64,000 nucleotides of DNA from Paenibacillus sp. FSL A5-0031 (GCF_001956295.1 NZ_MRTD01000023.1:1-64000); one strand, 5' to 3'. Shown: positions 17,733 to 26,930, counted from the stretch's first letter. Numbers and translations are program-made. The notes: generated by a model not told the origin, from the letters alone.

Positions 17733-18233
17733 CTACTGCTTAGCGGATATCGATAATACTTTTTGGTGTAGCTGTTCAATATCATCCACATCGATTAGTG
17801 GGATGGATGGGTGAACTATTGTTCCACGGTTGGGATCATTCCAAACTGCGGCTGCAAGAGGGTTGGGTACGCTGTGGAGCAGTTCGGAATCAACTGCAGT
17901 TCGAATCATAATGATTTTTGGGTATGAGGCATCTTTGAAACCTTCGATAAGAATAACGTCGGCCTCGGTCATTTGTGAAATTAACAGCTGAAGCGGTTCA
18001 GCATGCTGTTTCATAATTGCTGTGCGCTTTGAGGATGTGATAGCTGTTATATCAGCTCCTGCCTCTTGATGTCTCCATGTATCCGTCCCTGGTGTATCGA
18101 TCTGAAAATCATGCGCGTCGCGTTTGATTGTCCCAACTTTATATCCTGCTTGTTTGAAGCGTTCTGTTAGCCGGCAAACCAATGTGGTTTTGCCGGTATT
18201 TTTGTATCCAACGATTTGAACGATTAATGGCAT
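17733..18233 (-). CDS. mobB: Molybdopterin-guanine dinucleotide biosynthesis adaptor MobB
   Basis: A 166-residue GTP-binding protein with the P-loop GYKNTGKTTLVCRL near residue 8, DTPGTDTWRHQEAGAD near 45 and the segment ADVILIEGFKDASYPKI near 95, all typical of MobB. It assists attachment of nucleotides to molybdopterin in the cytoplasm. The ATG at 18233 follows AAGGAG by six bases and is chosen over an upstream in-frame ATG at 18284. It is convergent with the LiaR-like gene (8 bases apart) and divergent from moeA. Confidence 0.9.
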   Translation of the reverse strand: MPLIVQIVGYKNTGKTTLVCRLTERFKQAGYKVGTIKRDAHDFQIDTPGTDTWRHQEAGADITAITSSKRTAIMKQHAEPLQLLISQMTEADVILIEGFKDASYPKIIMIRTAVDSELLHSVPNPLAAAVWNDPNRGTIVHPSIPLIDVDDIEQLHQKVLSISAKQ

Positions 18234-18354
18234 GGGCTTCTCCTTCATGGCGCTTGATGACCGTAATTGCCAATAGTTTAACATACATTGTAAAATGGAT
18301 GCTGAACAAGCTGCCGAAGGTTATGTAAGGCGGCGAGATGAGCGGAGGGTGAAT

Positions 18355-19746
18355 ATGACTGAGAGTGGCGGGGCGAGCGGAAGTAGGGATAAGGCCGATC
18401 GCGTTGAGGTGAGCGGGAGTAGAGATATGGCTAATCGCGGTGAGGCGAGTGAGAGGAAACAGATAAGCCGGTTCAAACGGCAGGCTGTGAAGGTGGAAGA
18501 AGCGCAGCAGCGGCTGCTTGCTGCTGCGGATGGGCTAGCTCTCGGCAGCGAGCTTGTGCCGCTGCGGGCTAGCGGCGGCCGATGGCTTGCGCAGACGGTA
18601 GCTGCGACAAGCGACTGGCCGCCCTTCGCGCGCTCGGGCCTCGACGGCTACGCCGTGCGCGCGGCAGATATCGCGTCAGCGTCGCCAGGTACGCCGGCGA
18701 CGCTGCGCGTGGTTGATTCGGTTGCAGCGGGCGAGCTCGCCCTTGCGACCGTGCAGAAGGGCACTGCCGTGCGCATCATGACTGGCGCGGCTGTGCCTAT
18801 GGGGGCTGACGCGGTCGTCATGCTTGAGCAGACCGCGGAAGCGATGCTGGCCGACGGCGCGCCGGCGGTGCTGATTAAGCACGCCGGCGCGGCAGGCCAG
18901 CACATTGCGCCCCAAGGCGAGGAGTTTCGCCTTGGGGGCGCTTTGGCATGTCCCGGGACGCTTGTGCGACCGGGACATATTGCGCTGCTAGCCACCTTCG
19001 GCTATGCCGAGGTGGCGGTTGGCAAGCGCCCGCGCGTAGCGATATTTGCAACCGGCAGCGAATTGCTGGCGGTCGAGGCTCCGCTGGCGGCAGGACAGAT
19101 CCGCGACAGCAACAGCTTTATGGTCGCTGCTATGGTGGAGCAGAGCGGCGGAGTAGCGGTTATGTGCGGATCATTGGAAGACAAGCCTGATGCCGTTGAG
19201 GCTGCTTTGGCGAGTGTATGGGATGATGTTGATTTGATTGTCACAACAGGCGGTGTATCTGTAGGGGACTTTGATGTCATGTCAGACATCATAAGGACGA
19301 TAAAGAACAATAGGGTATCTGGCAGCGAAGATGGAAACCGGGTGCTCTTCGACAAAGTTGCGATGAGGCCGGGCAGTCCAACGTCAGCAGCAATGTTTAA
19401 CGGCAAGCTGCTGCTCGCCTTGTCGGGCAATCCCGGTGCTTGTTTTGTCGGATTTGAATTATTCGTTCGTCCGGTGCTGCTGCGATTGCAGGGAGCAAGT
19501 AAAGCATTGCCTCGTAAAGTAAAAGCAAACCTGCGGACAGCTGTGAATAAGCCAAGTCCCCATGATCGTTTTGTGCGCACAACACTCATCAGCACGGAAG
19601 ATGGAAGCCTGCATGCTGACCCGCTAGCCTTTTCCAAATCGAGTATGATGGCTTCCATTGCGGATGCAGAAGGATTAGCAATCATTCCATCAGGCTCGAG
19701 AGGAGCGGAAGCGGGTGATATCATTGAGGTCATTCTTATCCCTTAA
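18355..19746 (+). CDS. moeA: Molybdopterin molybdenumtransferase MoeA
   Basis: Inserts molybdate into adenylylated molybdopterin. Recognisable parts are DWPPFARSGLDGYAVRA, VRIMTGAAVPMGADAVVMLE, RPGHIALLATFGYAEVAV, FATGSELL, IRDSNSF, TTGGVSVGDFD, RPGSP and ALSGNPGACFVGFELFVRP, in the usual MoeA order. The chosen ATG at 18355 follows GGAGGG; an ATG at 18295 lacks a ribosome binding site. Residues 5-35 are a tandem repeat of about 12 residues and not part of the MoeA fold. DNA between about 18530 and 19130 is strikingly GC-rich relative to both ends of the gene. Confidence 0.93.
   Translation: MTESGGASGSRDKADRVEVSGSRDMANRGEASERKQISRFKRQAVKVEEAQQRLLAAADGLALGSELVPLRASGGRWLAQTVAATSDWPPFARSGLDGYAVRAADIASASPGTPATLRVVDSVAAGELALATVQKGTAVRIMTGAAVPMGADAVVMLEQTAEAMLADGAPAVLIKHAGAAGQHIAPQGEEFRLGGALACPGTLVRPGHIALLATFGYAEVAVGKRPRVAIFATGSELLAVEAPLAAGQIRDSNSFMVAAMVEQSGGVAVMCGSLEDKPDAVEAALASVWDDVDLIVTTGGVSVGDFDVMSDIIRTIKNNRVSGSEDGNRVLFDKVAMRPGSPTSAAMFNGKLLLALSGNPGACFVGFELFVRPVLLRLQGASKALPRKVKANLRTAVNKPSPHDRFVRTTLISTEDGSLHADPLAFSKSSMMASIADAEGLAIIPSGSRGAEAGDIIEVILIP
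18373..18456 (+). repeat. 36-base tandem repeat in the 5' end of moeA
   Basis: Two 36-base units (18373-18408, 18409-18444) plus a third partial unit (to about 18456) encode the repeated pattern SGSRD-A-R-E. The period is a multiple of three, so the reading frame is kept. It may vary in copy number between strains. Confidence 0.75.
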
Positions 19747-19881
19747 CATGGAATTTGATGAAAATAAAGGTTTTTATTATATAAAACGGGAGGATATAGC
19801 CGGAACGGAGCCGAATATATCACTTACATAGAGTGGCAAACAGCAGCTTTGCTAACGTAGCATGCTCCTTCGGATTTAACT

Positions 19882-20658
19882 TTAAAGAAACCGATTCAAG
19901 ACTAATCCAACATATGGAATTGGCGAATAGGTTTGCATAGAACTGTAGTAAGCAGCGTAAGGAAGAGTTGATGTAAGAGGTGACTGGAGCAGATCAACGG
20001 CCTTATGCTGCTCGGCATAAGTAAGTGCATATTTTATGCCAGTAAGCATACCTTCTGATCCAAGCATTAGCCTCTGCATACGGCTGGAAGAGTACGACAG
20101 CTCTTGTTTTTGCTCCATATGGATGGTAGTTGGCAGCAAACTCTTGCTGATTTCGTTCTGAACAGAAATAAGGCTAGCTGTTCGATCTCTATTTTCTGAA
20201 GAAATGGTATAGGTAGAATCCGCAATCCACTTGCCGTTTGTTGTACTGCGTCGCAGTCCGATCTCCTCCGCTGCGGGATGCCTCAAAGCCAGCTCAATAC
20301 TCTCCCACAGCTCTGGTTTCAAATCATCAGCATGTGCTCTGTAATGATCCTCCAACTGATTGAGCACCGCAGTAAGGCGATGCAAGCTGCCTGCAATTGG
20401 CTTGTCCGTGTACAATTCGTTACTTAATTGCTTGTTTATCTGCTCAATGTCGGACTGCGCCTTTTTAGCCTTACTAAGCCAAGAAGCAGCACTGTTTGCA
20501 GCTTGCTGGAAATCGCGCGTTAAGCTTTTGTTATATTCTGGGGCTTGCTGAGCCTCGCCATCCCGATAAGGATAATAAGCATAAGGGCTAACGGCTTGTA
20601 CGGTGGAGTATGCATAGGATCGTTCTATGCCTCGAATGGAACGTATCGATGTGCTCAT
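19882..20658 (-). CDS. Hypothetical protein, helical with Tyr/Pro-rich N-terminus
   Basis: A 258-residue protein I do not recognise. It has no signal peptide or membrane segment. Residues 15-45 are rich in Tyr and Pro. Long amphipathic helices follow (DFQQAANSAASWLSKAKKAQ, IEQINKQLSNEL). A GAAAGGGG ribosome binding site precedes ATG at 20658, and codon use is ordinary, so it is probably a real gene. It converges with moeA across 135 bases in which no clear terminator is seen. Confidence 0.7.
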   Translation of the reverse strand: MSTSIRSIRGIERSYAYSTVQAVSPYAYYPYRDGEAQQAPEYNKSLTRDFQQAANSAASWLSKAKKAQSDIEQINKQLSNELYTDKPIAGSLHRLTAVLNQLEDHYRAHADDLKPELWESIELALRHPAAEEIGLRRSTTNGKWIADSTYTISSENRDRTASLISVQNEISKSLLPTTIHMEQKQELSYSSSRMQRLMLGSEGMLTGIKYALTYAEQHKAVDLLQSPLTSTLPYAAYYSSMQTYSPIPYVGLVLNRFL

Positions 20659-20754
20659 TAGAAAACCCCTTTCTCACTCCATTGGTATATGTTGTGTCAG
20701 CGTACTATAAGGTGATTAAAAAGACTGGCGAAAGCTGTCAGCAGCATCAATTAA

Positions 20755-20792
20755 ATAAAAAAGCGGCGCATCTCCGCTGAGCTCGCCGCTTT
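20755..20792 (-). terminator. Intrinsic terminator for the small minus-strand gene
   Basis: On the minus strand AAGCGGCG (plus 20784-20791) pairs with CGCCGCTT (plus 20761-20768) and runs into a T-rich tract. It begins six bases after the stop codon of the gene at 20798-21166. Confidence 0.88.
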
Positions 20793-20797
20793 GCCAT

Positions 20798-21166
20798 TTA
20801 CAGCAATAGAAACAAGAATGCGATTGATGCCAAATCAAGAGCGAGCGCTTCGCCCCATGGATAATAAGGCCGTTCTCCATAATAATAAGGATCATAAGGG
20901 TAAGCCTGTGTTTGAACTTGCGTTGAAGATGATTTATGAGCCATCTCTTTTTTACCTTTACCGCCTTTTTTGTTTTTTGAAACTTGCGGCTTTGCATTTG
21001 CGGTCGCGGCTTCCGTTTCGCCGGAACCTGCGTTTAAATGCAATCTGCCGCTCTCGCAGGAGCTAAGTATGCCAAAGTGGCGCATGCCGTCATTCATAAT
21101 CACACATACTGGATACCCGCAAAAACGACTGACGACTTCTTCGTGCAATGGATAAATGCGTTCCAT
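20798..21166 (-). CDS. Small hypothetical protein with hydrophobic C-terminus
   Basis: A 122-residue product starting MERIYPLHEEVVSRFCGYPV, with a short beta-rich N-terminal half (VIMNDGMRHFGILSSCESGR), a Lys/Gly-rich linker, a Tyr/Pro-rich stretch and a final hydrophobic tail LASIAFLFLLL. GGAGGTG precedes the ATG at 21166; a longer reading frame to 21382 has no ribosome binding site. The layout resembles small conserved Paenibacillus proteins of unknown role. A strong terminator follows, supporting a true transcription unit. Confidence 0.7.
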   Translation of the reverse strand: MERIYPLHEEVVSRFCGYPVCVIMNDGMRHFGILSSCESGRLHLNAGSGETEAATANAKPQVSKNKKGGKGKKEMAHKSSSTQVQTQAYPYDPYYYGERPYYPWGEALALDLASIAFLFLLL

Positions 21167-21346
21167 TTGCTGATGACACCTCCAAAGTGTAATTGGAATA
21201 AAGCGCTTGAGCGTGTTGTATTGGCATTTTGCTATAGAGGCTAGACTCAAAGCATTTATTCCAGCATTCCTGCAACCAGTGTATTCACCTACAGGCAAAC
21301 GTGTATGGATGTTTACCCATTTGGAAGAGGACAGGAGTGAATAATA

Positions 21347-22186
21347 ATGTATATTCCGAAAAACACACCTCCCGCTCGCCACCGTAAGTCAGCAAAGCAG
21401 CGAGCCAAACAAACGAAGGTTGGGATCATGCTAGCGATGCTCGTGATTTTGATATGTGCAGCATGGGCGATGTGGCAGGCCGACAGGGAACCGAAGGAAG
21501 CAACTTCAGCGGAACAGCTTCTTCAGCATGATTTGGGAGAGCTTTGGTTATGGAGCGACGACCAAATGAAAAGCAGCTCTGAGGAAGCGCAGTGGTCGAT
21601 TCGATGGAATGTAACGGGCAAGGAAGGAGCCATGGAGGAGCTTACTCAGCAAATGTTTTCACAGGAACCGGGAAAAGCTAGCAGCATACTGGTGCAGAAC
21701 CAGAATGAGGGCAAAACAGTCACTGGCGTTATCCCGTCATACGGCGGACAAGTTTCAATTAGTCTCACGCAGATAGACAGCAATGGCGAGCAGCTTATGG
21801 TTATATTAGAAACTAATCCAACTGAAATGACCAAAAAAAATAAGCTGTTGCAAGTGACAGCAGAAATTTCCGCGCAGATCGCACGTATTTCCCCTGCGTT
21901 TACGACGAGTATGAAAGTACAAGGTTATACGAAAAATAGTCAAGCCATTCAGCGTTTGGTTAGGCTCACAGATGCCAAAGCAGTGGATCATTATGAAGAT
22001 AAAGGCACGACAAGCGACATGTTTTATACCCGAATGCTGCATTCAGCCATCACCGTTGAAAATGGGAAAACAGCCAATCTTCAAATCGCTTTGCATAAAG
22101 AGACAAATTCGGATCAAACGGCATTGACGATCGGTGTGCCTGTCATTACGGGTGAATACAGTGCCAATGCGACAGCGAGCCCATAG
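21347..22186 (+). CDS. Membrane-anchored or secreted protein, possibly YwmB-like
   Basis: A 279-residue protein with a Lys/Arg-rich N-terminus, one hydrophobic segment at about residues 27-45 (VGIMLAMLVILICAAWAMW) acting as signal or anchor, and a 230-residue extracytoplasmic domain of mixed alpha/beta pattern. Length, topology and parts such as WSIRWNVTGKEG resemble the YwmB/DUF1779 group, but I am unsure. ATG at 21347 follows CAGGAGTG. It stands alone upstream of zwf, 131 bases away. Confidence 0.6.
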   Translation: MYIPKNTPPARHRKSAKQRAKQTKVGIMLAMLVILICAAWAMWQADREPKEATSAEQLLQHDLGELWLWSDDQMKSSSEEAQWSIRWNVTGKEGAMEELTQQMFSQEPGKASSILVQNQNEGKTVTGVIPSYGGQVSISLTQIDSNGEQLMVILETNPTEMTKKNKLLQVTAEISAQIARISPAFTTSMKVQGYTKNSQAIQRLVRLTDAKAVDHYEDKGTTSDMFYTRMLHSAITVENGKTANLQIALHKETNSDQTALTIGVPVITGEYSANATASP

Positions 22187-22317
22187 ATGGGTATACTTTG
22201 ATTAGAATTAGTAACGGATCTTATCAGTATTTTTTATGACATGTTGAATAGCGAATTAAAGTTGAATATGCTAAACTACATATCATGTAAAGTTGTATAA
22301 AAATACATAGGGAAAGA

Positions 22318-23883
22318 ATGAGGCAAATGACATATAATAATAATCTTGAATCCGTCTCTGCAGAAGGTGCTGTATATTACCTCTTCGGAGCAACGGGCGA
22401 TTTGGCTCGGCGCAAGCTGTTTCCAGCCCTTTTCAGTTTATATAAAGAAGGCAAGCTCACGGAAAACTTTGCCGTCGTTGGTCTAGCAAGACGTCCTCGT
22501 ACGAATGAACAATTTCGTGCTGACCTTTATGAATCTATTGTAGAGTTTTGTCGTTACAAAGCGGACGATGCTGAGCTTTGGAATCGTTTTGCAGAACATT
22601 TCGTATATATGTCACTCGATATTAACGATGTAGAAGGCTTCCGCGAGCTTAGCAAATTGTCTGAGCAGCTTGACGTGAAGTTCAACATTCCGGGCAACCG
22701 TCTTTTTTACTTGGCCCTTGCGCCTTCACTTTTCGGTCCGGTATCATTCAATTTGCGCGACGGCGGATTGCTTGAATCAAACGGTTGGCATCGCGTTGTA
22801 ATCGAGAAGCCATTTGGCTACGATCTTCCATCGGCTCAGAAGCTGAATGAGCAGATTAACCAAGTGTTTAAGGAAGAAGAAATATACCGTATCGATCATT
22901 ATCTAGGCAAGGAAATGGTTCAAAACATTCAAGTTATTCGTTTTGCTAATGCTTTTTTTGAGCCTTTGTGGAATAATAACCATATTGCCAATGTTCAGAT
23001 TACATTATCCGAAACGGTTGGCGTTGAGGATCGCGGAGGCTATTACGACAAATCGGGAGCTTTGCGCGACATGGGTCAGAACCATATGCTGCAAATGCTA
23101 ACGATGATTGCTATGGAGCCGCCAAGCCGCTTGCACGGAGAAGATATTCGTGACGAGAAGGTAAAGGTGCTTCGTTCACTGCGCAATTATACGTCAAGTG
23201 ATGAGGTTCGCTCGCACGTCGTACGCGGTCAATACAGCGAAGGCAGCCATCATGGCAAAGAACTTCCGGGATACCGCCAAGAGGATTCTGTTGGCGAGGA
23301 CTCCACGACTGAAACTTATTTTGCTGCCAAAGTATTAGTGGACAACTTCCGCTGGGCTGGCGTGCCTTTCTATATTAGAACGGGCAAACGTCTACCTGTA
23401 AAAACAACGGAGGTCGTCATCGAGTTTAAATCGATGCCGCAAAATGTTCTATTTGCCCAGCGTCATGATTTGGCGCCGAATTTGCTCGTTATTCGCGTAA
23501 ACCCGCTTGAGGGCATATATATTAAAGTAAACGCAAAGACACCTGGTCAAAACAATTCGGTACAGCCAGTTGCCATGGAGTTCTGCCAAAGCTGCCAAAT
23601 CGGCTTAAATACGCCTGAAGCGTATGAGCGCCTCATTCATGATGCGGCACGCGGCGACTCTACTTACTTCACGCGCTGGGATGAAGTATCCCAAGCATGG
23701 GCTTTCGTGGATCGTATTGCACAAGCTTGGCGTGAAGAGAAAAGTGATTTGAAGCTGTATCCAGCGGGATCATGGGGTCCAGAAGCTGCGGATGAAATGC
23801 TAAAAGAAGATGGTTTCCATTGGTGGCCGGTTAACGGACAAGAGGAAGATAACGTCATTTGGGTTTCGAACAGCGGAAAATAA
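22318..23883 (+). CDS. zwf: Glucose-6-phosphate 1-dehydrogenase
   Basis: A 521-residue cytoplasmic enzyme oxidising glucose 6-phosphate with NADP in the oxidative pentose phosphate pathway. Visible are the N-terminal nucleotide-binding motif FGATGDLARRKLFPALF near residue 24, EKPFGYD, and the active-site signature RIDHYLGKEMVQN near residue 190. GGGAAAG precedes the ATG at 22318; an ATG three codons later is an alternative. It is followed after 39 bases by prfC. Confidence 0.97.
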   Translation: MRQMTYNNNLESVSAEGAVYYLFGATGDLARRKLFPALFSLYKEGKLTENFAVVGLARRPRTNEQFRADLYESIVEFCRYKADDAELWNRFAEHFVYMSLDINDVEGFRELSKLSEQLDVKFNIPGNRLFYLALAPSLFGPVSFNLRDGGLLESNGWHRVVIEKPFGYDLPSAQKLNEQINQVFKEEEIYRIDHYLGKEMVQNIQVIRFANAFFEPLWNNNHIANVQITLSETVGVEDRGGYYDKSGALRDMGQNHMLQMLTMIAMEPPSRLHGEDIRDEKVKVLRSLRNYTSSDEVRSHVVRGQYSEGSHHGKELPGYRQEDSVGEDSTTETYFAAKVLVDNFRWAGVPFYIRTGKRLPVKTTEVVIEFKSMPQNVLFAQRHDLAPNLLVIRVNPLEGIYIKVNAKTPGQNNSVQPVAMEFCQSCQIGLNTPEAYERLIHDAARGDSTYFTRWDEVSQAWAFVDRIAQAWREEKSDLKLYPAGSWGPEAADEMLKEDGFHWWPVNGQEEDNVIWVSNSGK

Positions 23884-23922
23884 TCGCTGCCGCATACCTT
23901 ACGTAATGAAGGGAAGACAAGC

Positions 23923-25509
23923 ATGAGCCAATCGTTAAGTGAAGAAATTAAACAGGAAGTAGATAAGCGCCGTACATTCGCGATTATCTCTCACCCGGAT
24001 GCAGGAAAAACGACCCTCACTGAGAAGCTCCTCCTATTCGGAGGAGCCATTCGGCTTGCAGGGTCAGTTAAGGCGCGCAAAGCGAGCCGTCATGCAACAT
24101 CCGACTGGATGGAAATTGAGAAACAACGTGGTATCTCGGTAACGTCCAGCGTAATGCAGTTCGATTATCTAGGACATCGCGTTAACATTCTTGATACGCC
24201 TGGTCACCAAGATTTCAGTGAGGACACGTATCGTACGCTTACCGCAGCCGACAGCGCCGTCATGCTTATTGACGTTGCCAAAGGTGTCGAGGCACAAACG
24301 ATCAAGCTGTTCCAGGTTTGCCGCAAACGCGGCATTCCGATTTTTACTTTTATTAACAAGCTAGACCGTGAAGGGCAAAGTCCATTTGAATTAATGGAGG
24401 AGCTTGAGCGTGTCTTAGGCATTCGCGCTGTTCCAATGAACTGGCCAATCGGCATGGGACGTGAGCTTTGCGGTGTTTATGACCGAATGAAAACACAGGT
24501 CGAGCTATTCCAAGGAAATGACCACTCGACAATCGAGGTTCGTCCCGTTAGCGATTATAATGATCCTGTCATTCGTGAGATGGCTGGAGATTATTTAACA
24601 GATCAGCTTATTGGTGATCTTGAGCTGCTGGATGTCGCTGGTGATCAATTTGATTTTGAGAAAGTGCAAGCGGGTGAACTGACGCCTCTTTTCTTCGGAA
24701 GCGCGGTTAATAACTTTGGCGTGCAAACTTTTCTAGAAAACTTCCTTCAGCTGGCTCCTAAGCCGACCTCGCGCAACAGCACGACAGGTCAGGTTGATCC
24801 GACGAATGAGAAATTTACAGGATATGTTTTCAAAATTCAAGCGAATATGAACCCGGCCCATCGTGACCGAATTGCTTTCCTTCGGATTTGCTCCGGCAAA
24901 TTCGAGCGCGGAATGAGCGTTCGTCATGTGCGTAATGGCAAGGACATTAAGCTTGCGCAACCGCAGCAGTTTCTAGCGCAAGACCGTGATATCGTGGATA
25001 CGGCGTATCCGGGCGATATTATCGGTTTGTTTGATCCAGGCATTTTCCGAATCGGCGATTCATTATCACAAGGCGGCGAAGTTGTGTTCGATGAGCTTCC
25101 AACGTTCTCGCCTGAAATTTTTGCTAAAGTAACCGTTAAAAATGCGTTGAAGCACAAGCAGTACCAAAAAGGCATTGATCAGCTCACGGAGGAAGGCACG
25201 ATTCAAGTGTTCCACTCCACAGGCAACTTCGATGAGACAATTCTCGGCGTTGTTGGTCATTTGCAATTTGAGGTATTTGAGCATCGAATGAAAGCGGAGT
25301 ACGGCGTAGATATTCAATTGCACCGGATGCAGTTCCAATTTGCCCGCTGGATCGTTGATGATAATATTGACCCTAGCAAATTCCGAATCAATACGACGCT
25401 CGTAAAGGACAAGAAGGGCAACTATGTCGTCTTGTTCGAGAACGAATATGCGATGCGTACGGCAGTAGACAAGAATCCAACGTCTAAGTTTCTGGAAACT
25501 GCGCCTTAA
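23923..25509 (+). CDS. prfC: Peptide chain release factor 3
   Basis: A 528-residue translational GTPase that recycles release factors RF1/RF2 from the ribosome. G1 is HPDAGKTTLTEKLL near residue 23, G2 lies in RGISVTSSVM, G3 is DTPGHQDF and G4 is NKLDRE. Domains II and III follow to the end and the length is standard for RF3. A GAAGGGAAG site precedes the ATG. A strong terminator follows. Confidence 0.97.
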   Translation: MSQSLSEEIKQEVDKRRTFAIISHPDAGKTTLTEKLLLFGGAIRLAGSVKARKASRHATSDWMEIEKQRGISVTSSVMQFDYLGHRVNILDTPGHQDFSEDTYRTLTAADSAVMLIDVAKGVEAQTIKLFQVCRKRGIPIFTFINKLDREGQSPFELMEELERVLGIRAVPMNWPIGMGRELCGVYDRMKTQVELFQGNDHSTIEVRPVSDYNDPVIREMAGDYLTDQLIGDLELLDVAGDQFDFEKVQAGELTPLFFGSAVNNFGVQTFLENFLQLAPKPTSRNSTTGQVDPTNEKFTGYVFKIQANMNPAHRDRIAFLRICSGKFERGMSVRHVRNGKDIKLAQPQQFLAQDRDIVDTAYPGDIIGLFDPGIFRIGDSLSQGGEVVFDELPTFSPEIFAKVTVKNALKHKQYQKGIDQLTEEGTIQVFHSTGNFDETILGVVGHLQFEVFEHRMKAEYGVDIQLHRMQFQFARWIVDDNIDPSKFRINTTLVKDKKGNYVVLFENEYAMRTAVDKNPTSKFLETAP

Positions 25510-25531
25510 GGGTAGGGATATAGGCACGTTT

Positions 25532-25586
25532 AAAGCATCCTCGGCCAATCGCGCAGCAGCGCTTGCGGCTGGGGATGCTTTTTATA
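25532..25586 (+). terminator. Intrinsic terminator after prfC
   Basis: GCATCC and GGATGC with inner complementary CGGCC/GGCTG arms flank a loop and are followed by T5. Confidence 0.85.
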
Positions 25587-25668
25587 TCCATCTCCTTGAA
25601 TTTCAGTGCTAAAATGAATCTTTACCCGTATAATAAATGGATAAAAAACGATAGGTGGCTAGTCATTC

Positions 25669-26736
25669 ATGAAAACAATCATGTTCACCGGGGGAGGCTC
25701 AGCCGGACACGTTACCGTTAATATGGCCTTGATCCCGCATTTTTTGGAAGAGGGCTGGTCAGTCCAATATATCGGATCGGAGAGCGGTATTGAAAGGCAG
25801 CTTATCGCAACGATTCCAGAGGTTAAGTATTTTCCGATATCGACGGGAAAGCTGAGAAGGTACATGGATATTCAGAACATTAAGGACCCGTTCAAGGTAG
25901 TAAAAGGTCTTTATCAAGCTTATCGCCTCATTAAGCAAAATAAACCGAACGTCATTTTCTCCAAAGGCGGATTTGTATCCGTACCTGTCGTTATTGGCGC
26001 ATGGCTAAACAAGGTGCCGCTGCTTATTCATGAATCCGATCTGACGCCGGGTCTCGCCAATCGGCTATCGATTCCTTTTGCTACAGGAGTATGTACGACT
26101 TTTCCTGAGACGGGCAGCATGCTGAAGGCAGATAAAAGCAGGCATGTAGGGGCAGTTATACGTGAGGAAGTGAAGCAGGGCAACGCGGATAGAGGCAGAA
26201 CCTTTTGCGAATTTACTAAAAACAAACCTGTCATCTTAATTATGGGTGGAAGCTTGGGTGCACGCAAAATTAATCAGGCGGTCAGACAGTCATTAACAAG
26301 CCTTACCAAAAGCTTTCAAATCGTTCATCTCTGCGGTAAAAATCAAGTTGACCCGTCGCTTGCTATGCCTGGCTATAAGCAATTCGAATTTGTGAATGAG
26401 CAATTGCCGGATGTTTTGGCGATGACGGACCTTGTGATTTCACGAGCAGGCTCTAATTCCATATTTGAATTTTTATCTTTAAAGAAGCCGATGCTGCTTA
26501 TTCCTCTAACACGGGAACAGAGCCGAGGCGATCAAATTTTGAATGCTCAGTCATTTGAGAAATCTGGTTATGCCGACGTTTTGTATGAAGAGAAGCTGAC
26601 GGCAAGCACGCTTGTTGAGAGCGTCGAGCGTTTGTACCAAAACCGTAAATCCTATATCGATAGGATGAACATGAGTGAGGAAGCAAATGCGCTGTCCGCT
26701 GTTTTTGAATGGATTAATGAAATAGCGAAGAAGTAA
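25669..26736 (+). CDS. MurG-type UDP-GlcNAc:lipid I N-acetylglucosaminyltransferase
   Basis: A 355-residue GT28 glycosyltransferase. The N-terminal glycine-rich loop is TGGGSAGHVTVNMAL, HESDLTPGLANRLS lies near residue 125, and the C-terminal donor site shows IMGGSLGARKIN, SRAGSNSIFEFLSLKKPMLLIPL and RGDQILNA. These match MurG, which makes lipid II on the inner membrane face. The gene stands alone, away from a division/cell-wall cluster, so it may be the second MurG that some Bacillota carry rather than the dcw copy. Confidence 0.88.
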   Translation: MKTIMFTGGGSAGHVTVNMALIPHFLEEGWSVQYIGSESGIERQLIATIPEVKYFPISTGKLRRYMDIQNIKDPFKVVKGLYQAYRLIKQNKPNVIFSKGGFVSVPVVIGAWLNKVPLLIHESDLTPGLANRLSIPFATGVCTTFPETGSMLKADKSRHVGAVIREEVKQGNADRGRTFCEFTKNKPVILIMGGSLGARKINQAVRQSLTSLTKSFQIVHLCGKNQVDPSLAMPGYKQFEFVNEQLPDVLAMTDLVISRAGSNSIFEFLSLKKPMLLIPLTREQSRGDQILNAQSFEKSGYADVLYEEKLTASTLVESVERLYQNRKSYIDRMNMSEEANALSAVFEWINEIAKK

Positions 26737-26756
26737 GTAACTGTAAGAGACAACGA

Positions 26757-26806
26757 GAAAAAACGATCTGGGACGCCGATGCAAGCGTTCTGGATCGTTT
26801 TTTTGT
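26757..26806 (+). terminator. Intrinsic terminator after the MurG-type gene
   Basis: AAAAAACGATC and GATCGTTTTTT arms enclose CGC/GCG-containing inner bases, with a T-rich tail. Confidence 0.85.
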
Positions 26807-26843
26807 AAAGAGGGCAACGATAGAAAAATATGCAAAAAGTTTA

Positions 26844-26885
26844 TTGACGCTAAAACGTTTTCATGCAATAATGTACGCGTGTACA
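26844..26885 (+). promoter_or_regulatory. Promoter with operator-like palindromes for the LacI-type gene
   Basis: TTGACG at 26844-26849 and AATAAT at 26867-26872 are exactly 17 bases apart. The spacer holds the palindrome AAAACGTTTT, the core of a LacI/CcpA-type operator; read on the minus strand, 26851-26865 fits most of the cre consensus. TGTAC-GCGT-GTACA overlaps the expected transcription start at 26872-26885. Autoregulation or CcpA control is likely. Confidence 0.6.
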
Positions 26886-26930
26886 TTGAAATGAAATGAC
26901 AACTTAGCATATTAGTTTTTCAGGAGGAAA

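Noticed and set aside
19002..19733. 243-codon minus-strand frame opposite moeA
   Set aside because: It is the antisense shadow of a well-conserved MoeA coding region in GC-rich DNA, and it lacks a ribosome binding site.
19747..19881. Terminator between the convergent moeA and hypothetical genes
   Set aside because: Only weak partial inverted repeats (for example GATATA/TATATC) are visible and no T run follows, so no terminator is called.
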